Shown: positions 1-5,361 of the stretch, one piece after another
Position numbering within the stretch: the first letter of the stretch is position 1
How the letters are laid out: each line of letters opens with the position of its first letter
Origin: Deltaproteobacteria bacterium
Lineage (GTDB): Bacteria > Desulfobacterota > Desulfobacteria > Desulfobacterales > Desulfobacteraceae
Length of the DNA: 5,361 nt
Direction: 5' to 3'
Assembly (NCBI GenBank): GCA_003647385.1
Contig: QMMT01000185.1
Span: forward strand, 1 to 5,361
Program-made: the position numbers and the translations under genes
Notes under the pieces: generated by a model
What the model was told of the DNA's origin: nothing
The model's input: the letters and a program-made list of their open reading frames with translations, nothing else
Database searches by the model: none

Positions 1-1514
1 ACCACTTGTTCGTCTCGTTTGATAAAACAAAACTGTAGCGGCGGAACTACATGATCCTTCTCAACCAGAATATTCCTGGCTGTTGATGGTGCAGTCACCT
101 TTGAAAATTCAATAAACTCAAATAAAAATGGGTTGGGTTGGGTTGAAAAAATCTCATTTATGCCGTCCACAAGCAAAGGGGCAGACCGAAAATTTTTTTC
201 AAGGGTGAATTGCTGATCACTTTCCCGGGATGCCTTTAAATAGGCAAAGATATCTCCCCCCCTGAATGCATAAATGGCCTGTTTGGGATCACCGATCATA
301 AAAAAGGGAGTATCACCTTTTGAAGAAAATAATCTTGAGAAAATATCATACTGCCTGGGATCTGTGTCCTGGAATTCATCAATCAAACAGGCTTTATAAG
401 TCTGTCTGACAGCTTTTTGAAGATTTTTTGAATTATCTTTTTCAAGTGCTGCTGCAAGATCGTTGATCAGGTCATCAAAAAAGAAATTTCCTTGAATTTT
501 TTTCATTTTTTCAAGTGCTGTGGTGAAAAAATCTAAAAATTTAATTTTCAGGCTGATAAGATTGTTCTCAAATATTTCATAAAAGGAAAGTAGTTGCTCG
601 CATAAATCAAAAAATTCATGTTCAGGCAGTGCATGTCCAAATTTTGTTTTTAAAACCAGCCTTGTTTGAGTAAATTTATAAAGTGCATCCCCCTTTTCTG
701 TCATTTTGAAAAGGGCTCCTGTACTCTCCTGCTCAAGTTTCAGGCATGAAAGGTCCAGCCAGGCCGGAACATTTTTTTTTGAATAGCTTCTTTTGTCAAT
801 CCCGGTATGGTTTAAGATCAACTCGTTGATCTCCCCTGCCCTGTTCAAAAGGATACCATGAATTTTCTTTAAGATTTTTCTGTAGTCATCAAAAACATTT
901 TCAAACGGTACAGCAAAAGGTTTAAGGGCAAGACCCGGTCTTGAAACAACTTTGTCAAATGATGCGATAAAGCTTTCGGGTGTTATCTGATGCTGTGCCA
1001 GATACGATAAAAACAACTTGTCCAGGTTGTTGACATGGTGCATGAAAAAATCAAAGCTTACCTCTCTTAAGAATAAGGACCTGTCCGGTACAAGCTTTAT
1101 ATCAAAAAGAGAATGACTTTCAAAGGCATTCTCCTTTAAAGTCTTGAGGCAAAAAGAGTGAATGGTCATGATAGATGCCTGATCAAAACAAATTAATGCA
1201 TGCTGCAGTCTCTGACAGATCAACGGCAGTGTTTCTTTCTTACGACTTAAAAATCGGACCAGATCATCTTTGCTGTCCCTCGGTTCTTCTAAAAGAAAAT
1301 TAAGCGTATTAAAAAGCCTGCTTCTGATTCTCAGCTTAAGCTCTGCTGCAGCGGCTTCCGTAAATGTAACCACCAGGATAGATTCCACTGGGTATCCTTC
1401 GGCCAGAAGCCGGCAGTAGAGTGTGGTGATGGTATATGTCTTCCCAGTCCCGGCACTGGCTTCAATCAGGATGGTTTTTTCTATGTCTATTTGAAAGGGG
1501 TCCAGAGGCTTCAT
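1..1514 (-). CDS. recB: RecB, exodeoxyribonuclease V beta subunit (N-terminal 504 residues, cut by window edge)
   Basis: RecB is the SF1 3'-5' helicase and nuclease subunit of RecBCD, acting in the cytoplasm on double-strand DNA ends. The frame is open from the ATG at 1514 to the left edge. Visible motifs, in order: Walker A ASAGTGKT (residues 19-26, catalytic K25), motif Ia TFTEAAAAELK (50-60), TIHSFC (117-122), Walker B LIDEFQDTDP (377-386), motif III GDPKQAIYAFRGGD (408-421) and NFRS (441-444). All match E. coli RecB closely. Residues of about 130-350 correspond to the less conserved arm region, including a recognisable TGIDKR segment. E. coli RecB has about 1180 residues, so the remaining helicase part and the C-terminal nuclease domain lie outside. 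The start overlaps the recC stop as ATGA and has GGAG eight bases upstream, which implies translational coupling. No stop or motif defect is seen. The identification is secure; whether the gene is intact beyond the edge is unknown. Confidence 0.97.
   Translation of the reverse strand, partial: MKPLDPFQIDIEKTILIEASAGTGKTYTITTLYCRLLAEGYPVESILVVTFTEAAAAELKLRIRSRLFNTLNFLLEEPRDSKDDLVRFLSRKKETLPLICQRLQHALICFDQASIMTIHSFCLKTLKENAFESHSLFDIKLVPDRSLFLREVSFDFFMHHVNNLDKLFLSYLAQHQITPESFIASFDKVVSRPGLALKPFAVPFENVFDDYRKILKKIHGILLNRAGEINELILNHTGIDKRSYSKKNVPAWLDLSCLKLEQESTGALFKMTEKGDALYKFTQTRLVLKTKFGHALPEHEFFDLCEQLLSFYEIFENNLISLKIKFLDFFTTALEKMKKIQGNFFFDDLINDLAAALEKDNSKNLQKAVRQTYKACLIDEFQDTDPRQYDIFSRLFSSKGDTPFFMIGDPKQAIYAFRGGDIFAYLKASRESDQQFTLEKNFRSAPLLVDGINEIFSTQPNPFLFEFIEFSKVTAPSTARNILVEKDHVVPPLQFCFIKRDEQV
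130..145. repeat. Three tandem GGGTT units inside recB
   Basis: The plus strand has three perfect copies of GGGTT followed by one more G. On the coding strand this encodes part of the TQPNPF segment of RecB (residues about 457-462). The tract has only three G runs, one short of a classical G-quadruplex. Confidence 0.8.
772..780. repeat. Nine-base homopolymer in recB (A9 on the coding strand)
   Basis: Nine consecutive T on the plus strand read as A9 in the recB message, covering the SKKN codons at residues 245-248. Loss or gain of one base, or polymerase slippage, would shift the frame before Walker B. Confidence 0.85.
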
Positions 1515-4500
1515 GACAGTGTCTCCAGATTTTTCAACAGAGGATAATAAACGTTTAAGGAATTTTGAGCAAACCCGGAGGAGAGCATTGCATCAACACT
1601 TTCAAACGGATCGTTATTTTCAACACCAAGGGATACATATCGATTATCTCTTTCACCGGTCTGATAATATCCGCCATACCAGCTTGTCTTTGATCGGTTC
1701 ATTGCCGCAAAGACCATATCCCTGTCTAACTCACCCCCATCCGGTTCAACTCCTTTTTTGACCAGGGCCTGAACAAATTGCCAGGATGTTTCGCAGGAAA
1801 AATAAAACGGTTTTGCCCCCCCGTTAATAAAAAATTGAACCAGCTCCTTGAAATATTGAAGTGCATCTGAATCCAGAACAGGAAACAAATGAGTTAACAA
1901 AGATTTCTTCCCTTTGGGGTCCCGCCCGATAAGAATGGTCTTTTTCGGATAATTTTTGGGTGCACAGATATTAAAGAACAAATGCCTGATCCATGCGGAA
2001 AGCAGTCTTGCACCATTAAGTTTTCCATAATTTAAGATATAAACCCCGTCCTCCCTGATGTCGGAGAAATTGGCCAATACTTCCAATCCACTTATGTTGA
2101 TGCTTAAGGCAACAGGGGATAATTGTTTTTTTAATGCAATATCCCTGGCTGCATTGATGACAGGCTCGGCAGTCTTTACCATTTTTTCATATTCAAATCT
2201 GCCTTTCTCTCCAAGCGGTAGACTGCCCATGGCTTTCAGGGTTGGATATAATTCTATTTCTCTGGAAGATCTAATGTTTTTTTCCATCAAAAAACTTCCC
2301 AGCGCATATTGATCAAGACCGGACAAACTAAAGGCTTCCCTGTCTTTTTGTTGCTCCTCTAACTGCGGCAGTTTTATATTCAGCCTTTCTTTCATAGACC
2401 ATTTAATTGGATTTCTGAAAAACCGGATCATTTCATCAAGCAGGATGTTTGATGTCTGCTCTTTTAGTTTAGTCTCCGGCGATGTTTTAAAAAATACTGA
2501 TTTATCTGATTTTTTTTCACAAAGTGCCTTTGCAATACTGCAATTATCCTTTGAAAAAGAATATAACAGGCTGTCCCGATCAGGGTTATCTATATTAAAA
2601 TACTCTGAATTGAATGGATGAAGCGGATGAAAAAAACGATAGGTAACCCCTTGAGAAAAAACAAAGCTTTCATCCATGGTATCCATCAACTCACTGACAA
2701 CACCGGAACAGGGAATAATGGAATTATCCTGTATGCTCATTCCCGTATAGGTGATGATCAACTTTGACCGGACGGACAACAGCGTCTCAAGGAACAGATA
2801 TCTGTCTTCATCGCGCTCAATTTTATCTCCGGGTCTTGGAAATTTTTTTATAAGATCGAATCCAGGCTTAAAGACCTGCCGGGGAAAAGACTTTTCATCC
2901 ATACCCATCAAAACAACGATCTTGAATGGAATGCTGCGCATGGGCATAATATTGCAAAAGGTTATGTTTCCTGCCAAAAAATTTCCCTGGGAAATATTTT
3001 GATCAAGCTTTTGCTCAATGAGTGACCCCATCGTTTCAAATGAAACAGCCGCAATAAATCCAGCTCTTTGTGCATCTTCCCTGATCTGATCAATGGTCTG
3101 GAACAAAAAAGATACGTCTTCCCCATTTTTTAAATTTCGATCCATTAATGAATTTGAAATTTTCTTTAAAGCGTTACACCATTTTTCAATTGTTTTTTGT
3201 CCGGTCAGAATTTTAAAACATGAAAACAGGGTATGACAAAAAAATGAAAATTTACCTAACACCTCAAGATCAAGCCCTTCAAAGGATTCACAGGGAAGGA
3301 TATCCTGCACCGGTATGTCATGATTTTCAGGCATGGCCATGCCCATAAAAAGCCGCTGCAACCCAAACTGCCAGGTGTTTTCTTCAAATGCCGGCAACTC
3401 CAGGCTTTCCCTGTGATCCGAATCCCTTCCCCAAAATATGTTAGCATCGGTTACCATCTTTTCTATCATACTGATTTCATCAAAAGAGATGTTAAATGTC
3501 TGTGCAATAGATTCAGACAACAGAAGATCAAGCACTTGTCTTTGCTCAAGCCTGGAATTTTTAAGTGCCAATATCTTTAAAAATGCATCCAAAGGCTCTG
3601 ATTCAGATCTTTTTCTTCGATCGCTGATGGAGAACGGCAAAGTCGTTTCCAGGGTAAAAACAGATTCGACAAAAGGTGCATATGCCTCAATATCCGGCAT
3701 CATCACAATGATGTCATGGGGGTCAAGTTCCGGATCATTTTCAAACTCATTTAACAAGAGATCCTTTAACACCTGGGCTTCTCGCATGGGTGAATGACAG
3801 GCATGGATGCAAATGGATGTATCCTCCTGATCAGTAATAGTGACTAAAGGCTCCTGACCGCCTTTTTTCCTATGGACAAGGTTTAATATATCAGACTGGA
3901 GAATCGCCAGCATGGTCTCTGATTCTTTTCCTATATCCTGAAACAGGTCATCAAAGGGCTCATGATAATTATAGGCCTCTAAGGAAGACAAAAATGCTTT
4001 ACCTGACGTTCCCAGAGATGACAGAAGCGGATTTGCCATTTCATAGTATAAGGGTCCGGGATCTATCGGGGCTTTTTTCTTTACGGCCATTCTTCCGATT
4101 TGCCTGGCGGATTTGATATCAAAGAAAAATTGATCGGATGGTATGAGAAGAAACAGATTGATGTCCATCAATTGAGACATTTTTTCAAATACCTGCAAAA
4201 ACAAACCAGGCAGAGCGGATATCCCAAAAAATGACATGCGGGACGGCAGGTTATCCATCTTGATAGTTTTGGAAGAAAACGCTTTTAAAAAAAGGTCGGC
4301 TTTAACTGCCAGATGATTCTGCGGATATTTTGATACAACCTTTCTCCAGAGACTTGCCTGCCATTGCTCTACTGGGTCTTTTAATTTTTTAAACGATTGG
4401 ATTTTCTGCCAGTTAATAAGCATATCAGGACGGTAAACCTGATAATCGTCAAACACTTTTGCAATTTTCATGGAAAGCTGATAACGCTTTTGTCCTGTTT

Positions 4501-4864
4501 CATCTCCCTTAATATAATTTTGAATACTTGAAAACTCTTTTGAAACATCGCTCTCGTTGAGCGACTTGAAGATAGACCAGAAAAAAAAATCCTCCCCCAT
4601 GCTTTCATCCTGATTTTCCAGAGATTCAACACTGGATAAAATCATATCAATCATCTGTCTTGGAAAAACAAAGCGTGTGTTTGCACAGATCCCAAGCTTT
4701 TGTGCCATCTGGATGGAGATCCATTGTTTCATCCCCCTGGACTGAATACCAATCCACTCCGCCGCCATGGGATCCATCAGGGCATCATCCGGAACAGGAT
4801 GTAAAACAGATGCAAATGCATCCATTAGGTTTTCCATTTTATTGCTTTTAAAAATATTGAACAA
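1511..4864 (-). CDS. recC: RecC, exodeoxyribonuclease V gamma subunit, complete, TTG start
   Basis: RecC is the non-catalytic scaffold of RecBCD: it splits the duplex, feeds the strands to RecB and RecD, and scans the 3' strand for Chi. Hallmarks in order (numbered from the TTG): IQSRGMKQW (40-48), LGICAN (57-62), FDDYQVYRP (138-146), GISALP in the first quarter, CHSPMRE (356-362), DIIVMMPDI (384-392), MPMRSIPFK just before GMDEKSFPRQ (654-663), DEDRYLFLE (685-693) and SIQDNS (710-715). The last quarter matches the degenerate nuclease-like domain. No Walker A motif is seen, as expected for this dead helicase fold. The length of 1117 residues fits E. coli RecC (1122). The open frame extends upstream to a TTG at 4924 and an ATG at 4918. 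I chose the TTG at 4864 because GAGGGAG lies eight bases before it and because the protein then aligns with the E. coli N-terminus without an extension. It is the first gene of a recC-recB operon and ends in a four-base overlap with recB. Several Chi-reading positions differ from E. coli (see findings). Confidence 0.97.
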   Translation of the reverse strand: MFNIFKSNKMENLMDAFASVLHPVPDDALMDPMAAEWIGIQSRGMKQWISIQMAQKLGICANTRFVFPRQMIDMILSSVESLENQDESMGEDFFFWSIFKSLNESDVSKEFSSIQNYIKGDETGQKRYQLSMKIAKVFDDYQVYRPDMLINWQKIQSFKKLKDPVEQWQASLWRKVVSKYPQNHLAVKADLFLKAFSSKTIKMDNLPSRMSFFGISALPGLFLQVFEKMSQLMDINLFLLIPSDQFFFDIKSARQIGRMAVKKKAPIDPGPLYYEMANPLLSSLGTSGKAFLSSLEAYNYHEPFDDLFQDIGKESETMLAILQSDILNLVHRKKGGQEPLVTITDQEDTSICIHACHSPMREAQVLKDLLLNEFENDPELDPHDIIVMMPDIEAYAPFVESVFTLETTLPFSISDRRKRSESEPLDAFLKILALKNSRLEQRQVLDLLLSESIAQTFNISFDEISMIEKMVTDANIFWGRDSDHRESLELPAFEENTWQFGLQRLFMGMAMPENHDIPVQDILPCESFEGLDLEVLGKFSFFCHTLFSCFKILTGQKTIEKWCNALKKISNSLMDRNLKNGEDVSFLFQTIDQIREDAQRAGFIAAVSFETMGSLIEQKLDQNISQGNFLAGNITFCNIMPMRSIPFKIVVLMGMDEKSFPRQVFKPGFDLIKKFPRPGDKIERDEDRYLFLETLLSVRSKLIITYTGMSIQDNSIIPCSGVVSELMDTMDESFVFSQGVTYRFFHPLHPFNSEYFNIDNPDRDSLLYSFSKDNCSIAKALCEKKSDKSVFFKTSPETKLKEQTSNILLDEMIRFFRNPIKWSMKERLNIKLPQLEEQQKDREAFSLSGLDQYALGSFLMEKNIRSSREIELYPTLKAMGSLPLGEKGRFEYEKMVKTAEPVINAARDIALKKQLSPVALSINISGLEVLANFSDIREDGVYILNYGKLNGARLLSAWIRHLFFNICAPKNYPKKTILIGRDPKGKKSLLTHLFPVLDSDALQYFKELVQFFINGGAKPFYFSCETSWQFVQALVKKGVEPDGGELDRDMVFAAMNRSKTSWYGGYYQTGERDNRYVSLGVENNDPFESVDAMLSSGFAQNSLNVYYPLLKNLETLS
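1523..1526 (-). promoter_or_regulatory. recB ribosome binding site inside the end of recC
   Basis: The minus strand reads GGAG with an eight-base spacer to the recB ATG at 1514. It lies within the last codons of recC. Together with the ATGA stop/start overlap, it suggests that ribosomes finishing recC can re-initiate on recB, which would keep the two subunits at matched levels. Confidence 0.65.
4581..4589. repeat. Nine-base homopolymer in recC (T9 on the coding strand)
   Basis: Nine consecutive A on the plus strand read as T9 in recC and encode the Phe run of the EDFFFW segment, at about residues 93-96. An indel here would truncate RecC near its N-terminus. Confidence 0.85.
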
Positions 4865-4872
4865 AAATAAAT

Positions 4873-4879
4873 CTCCCTC
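4873..4879 (-). promoter_or_regulatory. Shine-Dalgarno site that decides the recC start
   Basis: The minus strand reads GAGGGAG here, followed by an eight-base spacer and a TTG codon at 4864-4862. This is by far the best ribosome binding site in the region. The upstream candidates, TTG at 4924 and ATG at 4918, are preceded by AT-rich sequence without a purine-rich site. The placement agrees with the conserved RecC N-terminus. It remains an inference from sequence. Confidence 0.8.
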
Positions 4880-4954
4880 AATTTCACAGGTCTGTTTGCA
4901 CAATATCAGACCCTGCATTAGCAATCAAATGCATTTATTTTCTCTGAATATTTT

Positions 4955-4983
4955 CCTATAAGCTCGCTTCTTTTGATATTCAA
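4955..4983 (-). promoter_or_regulatory. Putative sigma70-type promoter for recC-recB
   Basis: On the minus strand, TTGAAT (4983-4978) is separated by 17 bases from TATAGG (4960-4955). Each hexamer matches the sigma70 consensus at four of six positions. Initiation would fall near 4948, giving a leader of roughly 85 bases before the TTG start. In such AT-rich DNA, matches of this quality also arise by chance, so this is only the best candidate. Confidence 0.35.
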
Positions 4984-5044
4984 AAACGCCTTCAAAATTA
5001 ATTTAACCTTTTGTAAAATTTTATAGGAGAGGATCACTTTATCC

Positions 5045-5073
5045 TTGTATACGGATTTCATATTCACTATATC
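5045..5073 (+). promoter_or_regulatory. Weak candidate promoter for the plus-strand gene
   Basis: TTGTAT (5045-5050) and TATATC (5068-5073) are spaced by 17 bases. The hexamers match the sigma70 consensus at three and four of six positions, so the call rests mainly on spacing and location about 35 bases before the ATG. TATACG at 5048-5053 is another possible -10 but lacks a partner -35. Confidence 0.22.
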
Positions 5074-5096
5074 TTTGCTGGTACTATCGAATAAGC

Positions 5097-5101
5097 AGGA
5101 G
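5097..5101 (+). promoter_or_regulatory. Shine-Dalgarno site of the plus-strand gene
   Basis: AGGAG is followed by a seven-base AT-rich spacer and the ATG at 5109. Its near-ideal spacing is the main support for the reality and start of the partial gene that follows. Confidence 0.75.
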
Positions 5102-5108
5102 ATTTAAA

Positions 5109-5361
5109 ATGAAGATAGTTTATGTCAATAAAAAACATCAGTGTCGAATGGTAAATCTTGATGAAGCCGAAAATCGGCTCTGGGTAAAGCCAAACCTCAG
5201 AGAACGACTCATTGAAAAAAGAATGGTTGGTTTTGATTTAGATCAGCTTGAATCGATAAAAGAAATGCCGACTATTGCCGAAAAAGTTTCTTCAGCTCTT
5301 CCTCTGGTTTATCTATTAATGACTTTTAAAGATAAAAGGCAAGTAGCGGTCGGAGTAGATG
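5109..5361 (+). CDS. Unrecognised protein, N-terminal 84 residues, cut by window edge
   Basis: The ATG at 5109 follows a good Shine-Dalgarno, and the frame stays open for 84 codons to the right edge. I do not recognise the family. The protein begins MKIVYVNKKHQCR and is rich in charged residues. It has a likely short beta strand (KIVYV), a stretch that could be helical with many basic and acidic residues (NLRERLIEKRM), an FDLDQLESI segment, and a short hydrophobic stretch (ALPLVYLLMTF, about residues 64-74). That stretch is followed at once by KDKR and is too short for a confident membrane span. There is no signal peptide, so a cytoplasmic protein is likely. It is transcribed away from recC, so sharing the intergenic region says little about a functional link. 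No function is assigned. Confidence 0.75.
   Translation, partial: MKIVYVNKKHQCRMVNLDEAENRLWVKPNLRERLIEKRMVGFDLDQLESIKEMPTIAEKVSSALPLVYLLMTFKDKRQVAVGVD

Larger units (their letters stand above)
4865..5108. other. Divergent intergenic region between recC and the plus-strand gene
   Basis: These 244 bases separate two divergent starts and must hold both promoters. The sequence is strongly AT-rich. I see no tRNA, no terminator-like GC-rich hairpin followed by a T run, and no riboswitch-like structure. The part nearest recC (4865-4924) stays open in the recC frame but does not resemble the RecC family, so I treat it as leader. A five-base hairpin (AGGAT/ATCCT, 5030-5045) lies beside the candidate plus-strand -35 and is too short to call an operator. 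Confidence 0.6.

Noticed and set aside
1370..1377. CCACCAGG, seven of eight bases of the Chi complement (CCACCAGC)
   Set aside because: It is not an exact match, it encodes conserved RecB residues beside motif Ia, and the Chi sequence of this organism is unknown.
3438..3797. Open plus-strand frame of 119 codons inside recC, with several shorter ones elsewhere in recC
   Set aside because: These lie antisense to a well-conserved gene, lack convincing ribosome binding sites, and give protein sequences that resemble no family.
4865..4924. Extra N-terminal 20 residues for RecC, from the TTG at 4924
   Set aside because: There is no ribosome binding site, no similarity to the RecC family, and a much better start at 4864.
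4914..4935. Direct repeat of TGCATT at 4914-4919 and 4930-4935
   Set aside because: It is too short and low in complexity to separate from chance.
4954..5028. Eight-base inverted repeat TCCTATAA (4954-4961) and TTATAGGA (5021-5028), overlapping the candidate recC -10
   Set aside because: The arms are AT-rich and 59 bases apart. One such pair is not surprising in a region of this size and composition. Conservation in relatives would be needed to treat it as a regulator site.
5077..5084. GCTGGTAC, a six of eight match to Chi in the intergenic region
   Set aside because: A match this partial is expected by chance and carries no information on its own.
1..5361. CRISPR array, transposon, tRNA or rRNA, or a new defence system
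   Set aside because: I saw no spaced repeats, no terminal inverted repeats or transposase, and no structured RNA. The coding content is accounted for by recC, recB and one partial unknown gene.

Overview
This window carries the front part of a bacterial RecBCD locus on the minus strand and the first 84 codons of an unrecognised gene on the plus strand. The two are divergent and share a 244-base intergenic region. The DNA is AT-rich and has long A and T runs. RecC and RecB both resemble the Escherichia coli proteins along their whole visible length, so this is a true RecBCD and not an AddAB-type enzyme. recC runs straight into recB with no ptrA gene between them as in E. coli. My guess is a Gram-negative bacterium outside the Enterobacteria, possibly a sulfate-reducing member of the Desulfobacterota. 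That guess rests on general impression only, because the window holds no taxonomic marker.

Layout from right to left on the minus strand: a putative promoter near 4955-4983, a strong Shine-Dalgarno at 4873-4879, recC from 4864 to 1511 (1117 residues, TTG start), and then recB from 1514 through the left edge. recB overlaps recC by four bases (ATGA). Only the first 504 residues of RecB are present. They include the helicase motifs from Walker A through the motif with the conserved NFRS sequence. The rest of the helicase and the C-terminal nuclease domain lie outside, and recD, if present, is not visible. On the plus strand, a well-spaced AGGAG leads into an ATG at 5109, whose frame stays open to the right edge.

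Together, RecB (3'-5' helicase and nuclease) and RecC (strand splitting and Chi scanning) would form the core of the exonuclease V complex. This complex resects double-strand breaks for RecA loading and degrades linear foreign DNA.

I see no undescribed system here. The points worth following up are the TTG start of recC, 20 codons inside the longest open frame, and the divergence of RecC at several positions that read Chi in E. coli. The divergent unknown gene, and short simple-sequence tracts inside recB and recC, come after those.
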